A stretch of DNA of 64,000 nt from Polymorphobacter fuscus (GCF_011927825.1 NZ_JAATJI010000001.1:2710001-2774000), one strand, 5' to 3'. Shown: positions 16,887 to 28,407, numbered from the stretch's first letter. The notes: generated from the letters alone by a model not told the origin. Numbers and translations are program-made.

Positions 16887-17732
16887 CTATCGGTTTGTCT
16901 GCCGGCCTTCGAACTCCCGCAGGAATTCGTTATTGGGCGACATCACGACCGTCGAGGATTGATCGGTGAAGGTCGTGCGATACGCCTGCATGGCCCGGTA
17001 GAAGGCATAGAATTGCGGGTCCTTGCCGAAGCTGCCGGCATAGGTGCTGGCGGCCTGGGCATCGGCATCGGCGCGGACCAGCTGCGCCTGCTTCAGCCCC
17101 TGGGCACGGATTGTCGCAGCTTCCTGCTGGCGCGCCGAGCGCATGCGCAGGAATGCCGATTCGAGCGGCGCGCCGCTGGGCAGGTCGGCGCGCTTGATCC
17201 GCACGTCGATGATCTCCGCGCCATATTGCTTGGCCTGGCGGTTCACCGTCGTCTGGATGTCGTCCATCATCGCCGTCCGCTCGGGGCTGAGCAGCGCCGC
17301 GAACGGCTGCTTGCCGAGTTCGTTGCGCATCTTGGACGCCAGGATGCGCCGCAGCGCGTCGTTGAGATTCTGTTCGGTGCCGACGGTCTGCACCATGCGC
17401 AGCGGGTCGGTGATGCGGAAGCGGGCAAAGGCATCGACGACCAGCCGCAGCTGGTCGGTGGTCAGCACCGTCTGCTGCTCCATGTCGAGGTTGAGCACGC
17501 GCTTGTCGACGAAGATGGTGTTTTCGATGAACGGCACCTTGGCGACCAGCCCGGCACCCGAGGTGCCGAACGGCGCCTTGGGGTCATAGGCATTGACGAT
17601 GCGTTCGGGCTTGCCGAGCCGCAGCACGACGACCTGCTGGGTCTCGTGGACGGTGTAGAGCGTGCCCATGGCCACGACGATCAAGGTGAAGGCGCCGATG
17701 GCCCAGACGATGGGGTTGCGGAAAAGGCTCAT
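16887..17732 (-). CDS. hflC: HflC, protease modulator of FtsH
   Basis: Inner-membrane SPFH/prohibitin-domain protein that with HflK forms a large complex around FtsH and tunes its proteolysis. 281 residues; one N-terminal membrane segment about residues 8-26 (VWAIGAFTLIVVAMGTLYTV), then the SPFH domain and a coiled-coil rich in Arg/Gln/Ala (AFLRMRSARQQEAATIRAQG). The ATG at 17732 lies 1 bp after the hflK stop, so they are co-translated. Confidence 0.96.
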   Translation of the reverse strand: MSLFRNPIVWAIGAFTLIVVAMGTLYTVHETQQVVVLRLGKPERIVNAYDPKAPFGTSGAGLVAKVPFIENTIFVDKRVLNLDMEQQTVLTTDQLRLVVDAFARFRITDPLRMVQTVGTEQNLNDALRRILASKMRNELGKQPFAALLSPERTAMMDDIQTTVNRQAKQYGAEIIDVRIKRADLPSGAPLESAFLRMRSARQQEAATIRAQGLKQAQLVRADADAQAASTYAGSFGKDPQFYAFYRAMQAYRTTFTDQSSTVVMSPNNEFLREFEGRQTNR

Positions 17733-17733
17733 C

Positions 17734-18876
17734 TTACTGTCCTGACTTGCCGGACGCGCTGTTCGACGCGGCGTCGACGGCGCTTGGCTCGGCCGACGCG
17801 GCACGGCGGCGCACTTCGGGAAGCGGCAGATAGGTCTGCACGCCGCCGGTTTCGACAACCGTCTTGTCGACCTTCGACAGCACGCTTTCCATCGTTTCGA
17901 AATACATGCGCTTGCGCGTCACTTCAGGCGCCAGCTTGTACTGGGCATAGACCGCCTCGAACGCCGCCGCTGCACCCTGGGCGCTGGCGAGCAGCTGCTG
18001 GGCATAGGCGCGCGACTGGTTGAGATACTGCTGCGCATCCTGCTGCGCGGCCGACACGTCCTTGAACGCATCATCGACGGCGGCCGGCGGATCGGCCTGC
18101 TTGATGTCGACGCCGCGGACCTCGATCCCCGAGCGATAGCTGTCGAGGATTTCCTGCATGCGCTCGCGCACCAGTTCTGCGATCTGCGCCCGCTGCGGGC
18201 CGATGGCATCGTTGAGCGTCGCCTTGGAAATTTCGGCGCGCATCGCCGATTCGCCGACTTCGCGCACCGTCTGCTCGGGCTCGGCGAGCTCGAACAGGAA
18301 CAGCTCGGGGTTCTTGATCTTCCAGCGCACGGCATAGGCCAGGTTGATGATGTTCTGATCGCCGGTGACCATCAGATTTTCGGCCGAACCCTCGGTGGCA
18401 CCGATGTCGACCGAATTGATTTGTTCGACCTTGCTCAGGATGACGGTGTCGACCGGCCAGGGCGCCTTGAACTGCAGGCCCGGGTCGGTGACGCCGACGA
18501 ACCGCCCGAAGCGCAGCACGACACCGCGCTCCTGCGCATCGACGCGGTAGAAGCTGGTCGCCACCACCCACACGGCGATGATCGCGCCGAGCGCCCATAG
18601 CCAGGCGTTGCCGCCGAAGAAGTCGCCGACCGGATTGTCGCCGTTGCCATCGCCGCCGAACGACGTGCGCAGCTTTTCCTGGCCGCGGCGCAGCAGGTCG
18701 TCGATGTCGCGGGTCCCGGTCGGGCGCGGGCCGGGGGCGCGCCGCGGCGGCGCCTCCCCCCAGGGGTTCGGGTTGCGCGGGCCGGACTCGGCGCCGCCGC
18801 GTGCCGGACTGTCGTTGGCGGTGTCCTCCGGAGTATCGCCCCAGGGCCCGCCGTCATTGTTGTTGTGCACCGGCAT
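17734..18876 (-). CDS. hflK: HflK, protease modulator of FtsH
   Basis: Partner of HflC, 380 residues. The N-terminal about 80 residues are Gly/Pro/Asn/Asp-rich and disordered (MPVHNNNDGGPWGDTPED), followed by one membrane helix (WLWALGAIIAVWVVATSFY), the SPFH domain and a coiled coil (DVSAAQQDAQQYLNQSRAYA). ATG 18876 is preferred; an in-frame TTG lies 12 bases upstream. A divergent gap of 113 bp separates it from mrp and contains CACTATATACG, whose complement gives a TATAGT -10-like hexamer for hflK. Confidence 0.95.
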   Translation of the reverse strand: MPVHNNNDGGPWGDTPEDTANDSPARGGAESGPRNPNPWGEAPPRRAPGPRPTGTRDIDDLLRRGQEKLRTSFGGDGNGDNPVGDFFGGNAWLWALGAIIAVWVVATSFYRVDAQERGVVLRFGRFVGVTDPGLQFKAPWPVDTVILSKVEQINSVDIGATEGSAENLMVTGDQNIINLAYAVRWKIKNPELFLFELAEPEQTVREVGESAMRAEISKATLNDAIGPQRAQIAELVRERMQEILDSYRSGIEVRGVDIKQADPPAAVDDAFKDVSAAQQDAQQYLNQSRAYAQQLLASAQGAAAAFEAVYAQYKLAPEVTRKRMYFETMESVLSKVDKTVVETGGVQTYLPLPEVRRRAASAEPSAVDAASNSASGKSGQ

Positions 18877-18989
18877 CCAGAATCCCAAGTCTCGTCATCG
18901 GCTGTGAGAACACTATATACGATCCGTAATCCGGGATTGCGAGGGCGCGACGATGTCGCTGGCGCCGGCAGCCGGAAAAGGGGCATGGA

Positions 18990-20036
18990 ATGACGGTCAA
19001 GGATGATGTGGCGGCGGCGCTGCGCGGCGTTGCGGACCCGCTTCGGCAGGGTGCGGGGGATGCCGCCGGCGACATCGTCACCAGCGGCCGCGCCGCCGGG
19101 ATCGTGGTCAAGGCCGATGGCAGCGTCGGCCTGGTGCTGTCGGTCGACGGCCTCGATCGCACCGCCGCCGAACGGCTGCAGGCCAGTGTCGAGGCGGTGG
19201 TCAACCGTGTTCCCGGCGTGACCGCGGCGCGGATCATCCTGACCGCCGACCGCGCCAGCGCGCCGGCGGCCACGGCGCGCCCGGTGGCGACCACCGTGCC
19301 CGGCATCCGCAAGATCGTCGCCGTCGCCAGCGGCAAGGGCGGCGTCGGCAAATCGACGGTCGCCGCCAACCTCGCCATTGCGCTGGCGCGCGCCGGCAAC
19401 AGCGTCGGGCTGCTCGACGCCGACATCTATGGCCCGTCGGTGCCGACGCTGCTCGGCATTTCCGGCCGCGCGCGGATCGACGACGGCAAGCTGCAGCCGG
19501 TCGCGGTGCACGGCATCAAGGCGCTCAGCATGGGGATGATGACCGACCCCACCAAGGCGGTGATCTGGCGCGGCCCGATGGCCAGCTCGGCGATGCTGCA
19601 GATGGTCGAAAAGGCCGATTGGGGCGCGCTCGACGTGCTCGTCATCGACCTGCCGCCGGGCACCGGCGACATCCAGCTGACGATGGCGCAAAAGCTCAAG
19701 CCCGACGGCGCCGTCATCGTTTCGACCCCGCAGGACCTGGCGCTGATCGACGCGCGCCGCGCCGTCGCCATGTTCGCGGAGGTCGGCGTCCCGGTGCTCG
19801 GCGTCGTCGAGAACATGAGCGGCTATGTCTGCCCGCACTGCGGGGAGGCCAGCGACCCCTTCGGCCATGGCGGCGCCGAAGCCGAAGCGCTGGCGATGGG
19901 CGTCCCCTTCCTCGGCCGCATCCCGCTCGATATCGCCCTGCGCCGGTCGAGCGACGCCGGGGCGCCGGCCACCGGCGCCAATGCCGCGGTGTTCGCGGCG
20001 GTCGCAGCCGCGGTGGGCGGGCGCGTCGGCCTTTAG
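18990..20036 (+). CDS. apbC: Mrp/ApbC-type iron-sulfur cluster carrier ATPase
   Basis: P-loop NTPase that carries and transfers Fe-S clusters to apoproteins, cytoplasmic. 348 residues. An N-terminal DUF59/MIP18-like domain occupies about 1-85, then the deviant Walker A ASGKGGVGKST near residue 112, DADIYGPSVPTLLG near 146, DLPPGTGDIQLT near 220, and the cluster-binding pair in YVCPHCGEAS (CxxC) near 285. Length and order match the family. It is transcribed away from hflK. Confidence 0.94.
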   Translation: MTVKDDVAAALRGVADPLRQGAGDAAGDIVTSGRAAGIVVKADGSVGLVLSVDGLDRTAAERLQASVEAVVNRVPGVTAARIILTADRASAPAATARPVATTVPGIRKIVAVASGKGGVGKSTVAANLAIALARAGNSVGLLDADIYGPSVPTLLGISGRARIDDGKLQPVAVHGIKALSMGMMTDPTKAVIWRGPMASSAMLQMVEKADWGALDVLVIDLPPGTGDIQLTMAQKLKPDGAVIVSTPQDLALIDARRAVAMFAEVGVPVLGVVENMSGYVCPHCGEASDPFGHGGAEAEALAMGVPFLGRIPLDIALRRSSDAGAPATGANAAVFAAVAAAVGGRVGL

Positions 20037-20105
20037 GCGCACCCCTTAACCCGATCGGCAAAACCGGCTATCGCCGTGCCGACGCTTCCCGGGGGACACC
20101 GCAGA

Positions 20106-21671
20106 ATGGCCGACAGCATCTTCATCGGAAAAGGCGAACAGCACCCCCAGGCGCTGGTGCTCAAACGCGCCAACCGCCACGGCCTGATCGCCGGCGCCAC
20201 CGGCACCGGCAAGACGGTGACGCTGCAGACGCTGGCCGAAGGCTTTTCGCGCCAGGGCGTGCCGGTGTTCCTGTCCGACGTGAAGGGCGATATCGCCGGC
20301 ATGGCGATGAAAGGCAGCGACGCCGCCGCCTGGACCGGCAAGCGCGCCGCCGAAATCGGCATCGACGATTACGACTATGCCGCCAACCCGGTGGTGTTCT
20401 GGGATCTGTTCGGCGAACAGGGCCACCCCATTCGCACGACGATTTCCGAAATGGGGCCGCTGCTGCTGGCGCGGCTGATGAGCCTCAACGACACCCAGGA
20501 GGGGGTGCTGTCGGTCGCCTTCCGCTATGCCGACGACATGGGGCTGCTGCTGCTCGACCTGAAGGACCTGCAGGCGATGCTGTCGTTCTGCGCCGACAAT
20601 GCCGCCGAAATCAGCACCAAATACGGCAATGTCACCAAGGCCAGCATCGGCAGCATCCAGCGCCAGCTGCTCCAGCTCGAAACCCAGGGCGCCGACAATT
20701 TCTTCGGCGAACCGGCGCTCGACATCACCGATTTCATCGGCGTCGACGCCAATGGCCACGGCCGCGTCAACATCCTCGCCGCCGACAGGCTGATGCAGTC
20801 CCCGCGGCTCTACGCGACCTTCCTGCTCTGGCTGTTGTCGGAACTGTTCAGCACGCTTCCCGAAGTCGGCGACCCCGACAAGCCCAAGCTGGTCTTCTTC
20901 TTCGACGAGGCGCATCTGCTGTTCGACGAAGCCCCCAAGGCGCTGCTCGACAAGGTCGAACAGGTGGTGCGGCTGGTCCGGTCCAAGGGCGTCGGCGTCT
21001 ATTTCATCAGCCAGAACCCCATCGACATTCCCGAAAGCATCGCCGGCCAGCTCGGCAACCGGGTCCAGCACGCGCTGCGCGCCTTCACGCCGCGCGACCA
21101 GCGCGCCATCAAGGCGGCGGCCGAAACCTTCCGCGCCAACCCCGATGTCGATGTCGTCACCGCGATCACCGAGCTGAAGGTCGGCGAGGCACTGGTATCA
21201 CTGCTGATGGCCGACGGCGCGCCGACGCCGGTCGAACGCACGCTGGTCGCGCCGCCGCGCAGCCGGGTCGGACCGGTAACGCCCGCCGAACGCGCCACCA
21301 TCGTCAACGCCTCGCCCCTGGGTGGCAAATATGACGAAGGCATCGACCGCGAATCGGCGTGGGAAATGCTCAACAGCCGCGCCGCCGAAACCGCTGCGAA
21401 AACGGAGGCCGACAAGGCCGCGGCGCTGAAGGCCAAGCTCGACGCCAGCGCCGCCGCCGCTGCCGCCCGCGAGGCAGCCGCTGCCGCCAAGACGCTGGAA
21501 CGCGAGCGCGCCGCCGCCGCGCGCACCGCTGCCCGCCCGCAACCCAAGAGCTTTGCCGAAAAGATGATCGAATCGACGGCGCGATCGGCGGCCACGTCGG
21601 TCGGTCGCAAGCTTGGCGGCACCTTCGGCAGCCAGTTGCTGCGCGGGCTGCTCGGCGGATTGTTGAAATAG
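20106..21671 (+). CDS. HerA-like ATPase, DUF853 (YjgR) family
   Basis: A 521-residue P-loop ATPase. Walker A is [19 protein letters not shown] near residue 31; Walker B is [14 protein letters not shown] near 265; an arginine-finger region [20 protein letters not shown] follows near 306. The C-terminal about 110 residues form an Ala/Glu/Lys-rich helix ([18 protein letters not shown]), probably a coiled coil. Relatives are HerA/FtsK-type DNA pumps, but the role of the YjgR branch is unknown. ATG 20106 follows GGGGGACACCGCAGA, so an upstream GTG is rejected. Confidence 0.92.
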   Translation: MADSIFIGKGEQHPQALVLKRANRHGLIAGATGTGKTVTLQTLAEGFSRQGVPVFLSDVKGDIAGMAMKGSDAAAWTGKRAAEIGIDDYDYAANPVVFWDLFGEQGHPIRTTISEMGPLLLARLMSLNDTQEGVLSVAFRYADDMGLLLLDLKDLQAMLSFCADNAAEISTKYGNVTKASIGSIQRQLLQLETQGADNFFGEPALDITDFIGVDANGHGRVNILAADRLMQSPRLYATFLLWLLSELFSTLPEVGDPDKPKLVFFFDEAHLLFDEAPKALLDKVEQVVRLVRSKGVGVYFISQNPIDIPESIAGQLGNRVQHALRAFTPRDQRAIKAAAETFRANPDVDVVTAITELKVGEALVSLLMADGAPTPVERTLVAPPRSRVGPVTPAERATIVNASPLGGKYDEGIDRESAWEMLNSRAAETAAKTEADKAAALKAKLDASAAAAAAREAAAAAKTLERERAAAARTAARPQPKSFAEKMIESTARSAATSVGRKLGGTFGSQLLRGLLGGLLK

Positions 21672-21678
21672 GGTTCCC

Positions 21679-22389
21679 ATGACCGATTTGCGCGGCGCCA
21701 GGCGCCATCTTGCTGCCGTGCTGGCGCCCGTGCTGGCGCTGGCGCCCGCCGCCGCGCGTGCCGACGATACGCAACTCTGGGCGACCGCCATCCTCCAGGG
21801 TCCGATCGAACCCGGCAAGGGCGTCAAGCCGATGGTCTGGATCGAGGTGCAGCCGCGCCTTGCCAATGACGTGTCGCAGCTCAACCCGATGATCGCTCGC
21901 ACCGGCTTCGGCGTCCGCATCGGGCCGGATTTCAACGCGCTTTTCGGCTATCATTTTCAGCGCAACGCGCCGCGCGGCGGCCGTGTCACCAGCGAACACC
22001 GGATGTGGCAGCAGTTGCTGCTGCCGATCTACCGGGACCCGGACCGGTTGATCGTGACGACGCGGCTGCGGCTGGAACAACGCACCATCGAAAGCGCGCA
22101 GGATCTCGGCTGGCGGGCGCGGGCGCTGGTGCGGGTGCAGGCACCGCTGAAGGGGGAAGGCAGCGCCGGCCCGCTGCTGTGGAGCGAGGCGCTGGTCGGT
22201 CTCAACGACACCGACTGGGGGCAACAGAGCGGCGTCCGCCAGATCCGCGCCTTTGTCGGCGCCCTTGTCCCCGTCCACCCCCGCCTTAATTTCGAAGGCG
22301 GGTACATGGCGCAGATCGAACGCAACCGCGGCGACCACCGCGTCAACCATGTCGCCAACCTGACTCTCAACTGGCGCCTGGGTGACTGA
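21679..22389 (+). CDS. DUF2490 family outer-membrane-like protein
   Basis: A 236-residue exported protein. The signal peptide ends at about residue 28 (LALAPAAARAD). DUF2490 hallmarks are DDTQLWATAILQGPI at the start of the mature chain, VWIEVQPRL, RTGFGVRIGPDFNALFGYHF, and terminal RVNHVANLTLNWRLG, typical of a small beta-barrel ending in an aromatic-rich strand. Function unknown. It starts 7 bp after the DUF853 gene, so they are probably co-transcribed. Confidence 0.85.
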   Translation: MTDLRGARRHLAAVLAPVLALAPAAARADDTQLWATAILQGPIEPGKGVKPMVWIEVQPRLANDVSQLNPMIARTGFGVRIGPDFNALFGYHFQRNAPRGGRVTSEHRMWQQLLLPIYRDPDRLIVTTRLRLEQRTIESAQDLGWRARALVRVQAPLKGEGSAGPLLWSEALVGLNDTDWGQQSGVRQIRAFVGALVPVHPRLNFEGGYMAQIERNRGDHRVNHVANLTLNWRLGD

Positions 22390-22459
22390 ACCGGCGGCAC
22401 GCCGACCCGCCCTGGCGGCACGCCGATTCGTCTTGCAGGATCGCGGTGCGGCGGATAGT

Positions 22460-22580
22460 TACGCCGGCGTTGGGGAGTAGCTTCCGGCGTCTCTAGGCCG
22501 GGATCGTGTCAACATGCTCGCGGCCCGTTTCGGGCGGCGTGGTGCGATCGGCGGGCCAGCCCGCTTGGCGAGACCAGCGT
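22460..22580 (+). promoter_or_regulatory. Manganese riboswitch (yybP-ykoY aptamer) of mntP
   Basis: The leader of mntP carries the yybP-ykoY hallmarks: GTTGGGGAGTAGC at 22470-22481, then GTCAACATGCTCG at 22508-22520, an internal GCCCGTTTCGGGC hairpin, and the closing GGCGAGACC at 22567-22575. This class binds Mn2+ and turns on manganese exporters. Between the aptamer and the ATG at 22643 lies a second hairpin, GTGCGA/TCGCAC, close to the ribosome site, which may serve as the switch. The ATG inside the aptamer at 22514 is part of the RNA, not a gene start. Confidence 0.9.
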
Positions 22581-22642
22581 GCTTCGCTGCCCCACCGGCA
22601 GGGTGCGAAGTGCGCTGTCGCACGCGCCCGGCGGACCTGATC

Positions 22643-23209
22643 ATGACACCAGCGGCCATCGCCATCCTGTCGCTCAGCATGTCGACCGATGCCTTTGCCG
22701 CCGCGATCGGCCGCGGCGCCGCGCATCGGCCCGATGTCCCGGCGGCGTTGAAGGCCGGGCTGGTGTTCGGCGTCATCGAAGGGCTGACACCGCTGATCGG
22801 CTGGTCGCTCGGGCTGCTCGCCGCCGGCTTTGTCGAAGCCATCGATCACTGGATCGCCTTTGCGCTGCTGTCGCTGGTCGGCGCCAACATGATCCGCCAG
22901 AGCCGCCAGCCGGTCGAAACCGACGCCCCGGCGCCGCGGTCGGGACGCTGGGCGCTGGTCGGCACCGCCATCGGCACCAGCATCGATGCCGCAGCGGTCG
23001 GCGTCAGCCTGGCCTTCATCGGCGCCAACATCTGGGTCATCGCCGCCGCAATCGGCTTTTCGACCTTCGTCCTCACCACCATCGGCATGCTCATCGGCAA
23101 GGCCGTCGGCCTGCGCTTCGGCAAGACGGCGGAACGGGTCGGCGGCCTCGCGCTGATCGCGATCGGCCTCGGCATCCTGCTCGAACATACGGGGATGCTC
23201 GCCGGCTGA
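22643..23209 (+). CDS. mntP: Manganese efflux pump MntP
   Basis: Inner-membrane Mn2+ exporter, 188 residues, the usual length. Six hydrophobic helices arranged as two repeats. The conserved acidic sites are seen in LSMSTDAFAAAIGRG near residue 15 and GTAIGTSIDAAAVGVSLAF near 115. The riboswitch upstream supports the assignment strongly. An upstream ATG at 22514 would add 43 residues that are translated riboswitch, so it is rejected. Confidence 0.96.
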   Translation: MTPAAIAILSLSMSTDAFAAAIGRGAAHRPDVPAALKAGLVFGVIEGLTPLIGWSLGLLAAGFVEAIDHWIAFALLSLVGANMIRQSRQPVETDAPAPRSGRWALVGTAIGTSIDAAAVGVSLAFIGANIWVIAAAIGFSTFVLTTIGMLIGKAVGLRFGKTAERVGGLALIAIGLGILLEHTGMLAG

Positions 23210-23220
23210 CGCGGCGCCCG

Positions 23221-23265
23221 CCATTCCGCCACAGCCGCAAAGGCGGGGGCCAACTCCGGGTCCCG
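23221..23265 (+). repeat. Degenerate member of the 28.4-kb palindromic repeat family
   Basis: CCGCAAAGGCGGGGGCCAAC followed by TCCGGGTCCCGG resembles the right half of the repeat at 28412-28446 and its continuation (GCGAAGGCGGGGGTCCATCT then CAGATCCCGGG). It lies between the convergent mntP and M28 peptidase genes. The left half is decayed. Confidence 0.5.
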
Positions 23266-23278
23266 GCTGGCGCCCGCG

Positions 23279-24679
23279 CTATTTCGTCCGCAGCGGCCGG
23301 TCGTCGCTCGCCGCCAGCCAGGTCGCCGCCGCCCAGGCCGCGACATTCTGGTCGAGTTGGGCGCGATCGACCTTGTCGAGCGTGTCGTCGGGGGTGTGGT
23401 GCAGGTCGAAATAGCGTGTGCCGTCCTGTTCCAGGTCGATGATGCCGGCGCCCAGCGCTCCCAGCGCCCCGACATCGGGACCGCCGCCGGCGCCGTTGTC
23501 GCGCGTCGGCGCGACCCCGAGCGGCGCCAGCACGCGGCCGATCTCGGCCACCAGCGGCAGGCCGGCCTCGGCGACCTTCGACGATACCCGCCAGACGCGG
23601 TCGGCGCCGAAATCGCTTTCGCCGGCCAGGACGATGTTCTCGCCCTTGTGCGCTTCGGCATAGGCACGGCCGCCGATCAGCCCCAGTTCCTCGGCGCCCC
23701 AGAAGACGACGCGGATGGTGCGGCGGGGCTGCACCCCGGCGTCCTTGCCAAAGTCCTTGATTGCCTTGGCGGCCGCCAGCGTGATCGCCATGCCGGCGCC
23801 GTCGTCGATGACGCCCTGGCCGATGTCCCAGCTGTCGAGATGGCCGCCGATGACGACGATTTCGCCCGGCACGCGGCCCGGGATCTCGCCCGAGACATTG
23901 GCCGACCCGCCGGGGCGCGTCATCGGCGTCGACACGAGTTTGACCGACACCGGCCCGGCCTGCAGCCGGCGCGCCAGCAGCTCGGCATCGGGCAGTGACA
24001 GCGCTGCCGAAGGGATCGGCACGGTGCCGGGCGCGGCGACGGTGCCGCCGGTGTGCGGGTTGCGGTGATAATCGGTGCCAAGGCTGCGGATCAGCGTCGC
24101 GACGGCGCCTTTCGATTGCGCCAGCGCCGGTCCCGACCGGCGGACGGCGCCGTTGGTGCCATAGCTCGATCCGTCCTGCGCACGCATCATGCGATGGTCG
24201 ATGAAGGCGATCTTGCCGGCGAGGCTGCCGGGCGCCGCTGCCTCCAGCGCTGCGTAATCGGGGAAATAGACGACCGGCGCAGTGATGCCCTCGGGCGGCG
24301 TCGCACCGCTGTAGCCGAGCGCCGCGATGGCGAGCTTTTGCCCGGTTCCGCCAGTTTCGGCGCCAGCCGCACCAACGATCTCGGCGCTTTCGGCGCCGCG
24401 CGTCCACACCGGCAGCGGGAAGGGTTCGACCTTGATGTTGGTCAACCCCGCGGCCTTCATCGCCTTCACCGCCCAGTCGCGACCGCGCGCCTCCGCCTCG
24501 GTGCCTGCCAGCCGCTGGCCGACATTTGTCGTCAGGTCCGCGAGCATCGGCCAGGCCTCCGACTTCGCCAGCGCCGCGTCGCGCACCACGGCCGCTTGTT
24601 CCAGCCGCGTCGCGGCCCCGGCGGGAAGCGCGGTGAAGGCAGCGGCGAGCAGCAGGGCGGGCAGGAACGGGCGGCGCAT
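23279..24679 (-). CDS. M28 family metallopeptidase, exported
   Basis: A 466-residue zinc aminopeptidase-type protein. The signal peptide is MRRPFLPALLLAAAFTALPA, so it is periplasmic or secreted. Metal ligands of family M28 are visible: GGHLDSWDIGQGVIDDGAG near residue 283, FWGAEELGLIGG near 325, ESDFGAD near 353 and HHTPDDTLDKVD near 437. A PA-type insert precedes the catalytic part. Two ATGs are possible, 24694 and 24679; the second has GAGGG well placed and begins the signal peptide directly. Substrate unknown. Confidence 0.92.
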   Translation of the reverse strand: MRRPFLPALLLAAAFTALPAGAATRLEQAAVVRDAALAKSEAWPMLADLTTNVGQRLAGTEAEARGRDWAVKAMKAAGLTNIKVEPFPLPVWTRGAESAEIVGAAGAETGGTGQKLAIAALGYSGATPPEGITAPVVYFPDYAALEAAAPGSLAGKIAFIDHRMMRAQDGSSYGTNGAVRRSGPALAQSKGAVATLIRSLGTDYHRNPHTGGTVAAPGTVPIPSAALSLPDAELLARRLQAGPVSVKLVSTPMTRPGGSANVSGEIPGRVPGEIVVIGGHLDSWDIGQGVIDDGAGMAITLAAAKAIKDFGKDAGVQPRRTIRVVFWGAEELGLIGGRAYAEAHKGENIVLAGESDFGADRVWRVSSKVAEAGLPLVAEIGRVLAPLGVAPTRDNGAGGGPDVGALGALGAGIIDLEQDGTRYFDLHHTPDDTLDKVDRAQLDQNVAAWAAATWLAASDDRPLRTK

Positions 24680-24828
24680 CGGTGGGACCCTCATGGCTGG
24701 AAAGCCCCGCGGTCATAGCCGTTCGCCCGCCCCGTGCAAGCCGCGGGTGCAGGCAGGGGACAGGCCGGCATCCGGCTGTTACACCATCCGCTTGCGGCCG
24801 TGCGGCATGGCGGAAAAATGGGGGTCAA

Positions 24829-25692
24829 GTGGTTGCAATCCTGCTGATGGTGCTCGTCGTCACGGCGATCGCCTATGCCATCGTGCTGCTGCGCACGGCG
24901 TCACGCCGCGGGGCGCTCGGGCTGAAGGGGGAGGGGGTGGCGCTCGGTGCCGTCACCAACTTCTTCGACACGCTCGGCATCGGCTCGTTCGCGCCGACGA
25001 CGGCGTGGCTCAAGCTGCGCAAGCTGGTGCCCGACAGCTTCATCCCCGGCGTCATGATCAGCGGCTATGCGCTGCCCACGCTCGCGCAGGGGCTGATCTA
25101 CATCACGCTGGTGGAGGTCGACCCGGTGCTGCTCGTCGCCGCCATCGCGGCGGCGGTGGCGGGCGCGCTCGTCGGCGCGCCGGTGGCGGTGCGGCTGCCG
25201 GTGCGGACCATCCAGCTGACGATCGGCATCGCGCTGCTGCTGGCGGGCGGCTTCTTCGCTGCTGCCGGCCTTGGGCTGATGCCGGCCGGCGGCGAGGCGC
25301 GGTCGCTGGCACCGCTGCCCTTTGCCATCGTGCTGGTCGGCAGCTTCATCATCGGCGCGCTGATGACCGTCGGCATCGGTTTTTACGCGCCGATGCTGGC
25401 GATGTTCAGTCTGTTCGGGCTCAACCCCGTGGCCGTCTTCCCGATCATGGCCGGCGCCGGCGCGCTGATGATGCCGGCCAGCGCGCTGCGCTTCATCAAG
25501 TCGGACCGCATCGACCTGAAGCTGGTGCTGTCGCTGGCGCTGGGCGGCATCCCCGCGGTCCTCGTCGCCGCCTATATCGTAAAGTCGCTGCCGCTGGCGA
25601 CGCTGCGCTGGGTGGTGGTGGCGGTGGTTCTCTATACCGGCGTCGTCATGCTGCGCGCCGCGGCCCGGGGCCGGACTGTTCAACCGGCCTGA
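24829..25692 (+). CDS. TSUP family (TauE/SafE) membrane transporter
   Basis: A 287-residue inner-membrane protein with about eight helices, of the sulfite exporter TauE/SafE family. The two repeats are marked by ALGAVTNFFDTLGIGSFAPT near residue 40 and FIIGALMTVGIGFYAPMLAM near 175. The GTG at 24829 with GGGGG upstream is preferred over an open frame running back to 24682 across the divergent peptidase. Members move sulfur or organic anions, but the substrate is not predictable. Confidence 0.87.
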   Translation: MVAILLMVLVVTAIAYAIVLLRTASRRGALGLKGEGVALGAVTNFFDTLGIGSFAPTTAWLKLRKLVPDSFIPGVMISGYALPTLAQGLIYITLVEVDPVLLVAAIAAAVAGALVGAPVAVRLPVRTIQLTIGIALLLAGGFFAAAGLGLMPAGGEARSLAPLPFAIVLVGSFIIGALMTVGIGFYAPMLAMFSLFGLNPVAVFPIMAGAGALMMPASALRFIKSDRIDLKLVLSLALGGIPAVLVAAYIVKSLPLATLRWVVVAVVLYTGVVMLRAAARGRTVQPA

Positions 25693-25714
25693 CTTGCGGC
25701 ATGGCAATGCCAGC

Positions 25715-26650
25715 ATGAGCCAGCAACGTGCCCGCACCGTCACGGCGCTTCGCAGCCAGCTCGAAGCGTCGCTGCTGAAGGGCTCGATCGTCGCCACCGT
25801 CGGTGTCGCCGGCGCCGGGGTGCTCATCGGCCTTTTGTCGCGGTCGATGTCGATCGTCTTCGACGGGCTGTTTTCCAGCATCGATGCCGTCGTCGGCGTG
25901 GTGACGCTGGTGGTGGCCCGGCTGCTCGCCAGCGAAGGCAGCCACCGCTTCCAATATGGCTATTGGCATCTCGAACCGCTGGTGCTGGCGCTCAACGCGT
26001 CGGTGCTGGTGCTGCTGTGCGGCTATGCCTTTCTCAACGCGGTCCAGGGCCTGCTCACCGGCGGTCATGCGCTGCGTTTCGACATGGGGATCGTCTATGC
26101 AGCGATCGTGGCGGTGATCTGCTTCGGCATGGCGTTCCGGCTGCGCCGCGTCAACGAACGGCTCGAATCGGAACTGATCGCGCTCGAAGTGCACAGCTGG
26201 CTGATGTCGGCGCTGATCACCCTGGCGCTGCTCATCGCCTTTGCCGGCGCCCTTGCCATCAAGGGCACGCGGCTGGAATATCTGACGCCCTATGTCGACC
26301 CGGCGGTGCTGGCGGTGCTGGCGCCGGTGCTGCTGCCGGTGCCGCTGCGCACCGCGCGCCAGGCCTTTGCCGAGATTTTCCTGATTACCTCGAAGGAGAT
26401 GGACGCCGATGTGAAGGCCGCGGCCGAGGCTGCGGCGGCGCGCCACGGCTTTCTCGACTTCAAAAGCTATGCCGTCGAAGTCGGCCGCGCCCGCTTCATC
26501 GAGATCTCGTTTCTGGTCCCGGCCGACATGCCGGTCGCCTCGATCACCGATTTCGACGCCATCCGCCACGAAATCGGCCAGGCGCTGGGCGGCACCGGCC
26601 CCGAACAATGGCTGACCATCGTCTTCACCGCCGACCCCGATCTCGTCTGA
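25715..26650 (+). CDS. Cation diffusion facilitator family transporter
   Basis: A 311-residue membrane protein of the CDF (cation efflux) family. Transmembrane helices lie at about 24-46 and 50-70 (IVFDGLFSSIDAVVGVVTLV, with acidic residues facing the membrane), four more follow to about 215, and a C-terminal cytoplasmic domain of about 90 residues ends the chain. The second metal-site helix reads EVHSWLMSALITLAL. The motif set differs from the ZitB type, so the metal is uncertain. ATG 25715 lies 22 bp after the TSUP gene, suggesting co-transcription. Confidence 0.85.
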   Translation: MSQQRARTVTALRSQLEASLLKGSIVATVGVAGAGVLIGLLSRSMSIVFDGLFSSIDAVVGVVTLVVARLLASEGSHRFQYGYWHLEPLVLALNASVLVLLCGYAFLNAVQGLLTGGHALRFDMGIVYAAIVAVICFGMAFRLRRVNERLESELIALEVHSWLMSALITLALLIAFAGALAIKGTRLEYLTPYVDPAVLAVLAPVLLPVPLRTARQAFAEIFLITSKEMDADVKAAAEAAAARHGFLDFKSYAVEVGRARFIEISFLVPADMPVASITDFDAIRHEIGQALGGTGPEQWLTIVFTADPDLV

Positions 26651-26727
26651 CGGGCATTGTTTGAACTGCCGCCGCCGATCCGCTAGACGGCACGCAATCC
26701 ATCCTCCCGAATCCGAAAGCCCCCAAA

Positions 26728-28407
<1,680 letters not shown>

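Noticed and set aside
22514..22642. N-terminal extension of MntP from the ATG at 22514
   Set aside because: That ATG lies inside the riboswitch aptamer and would add 43 residues that do not belong to the family.
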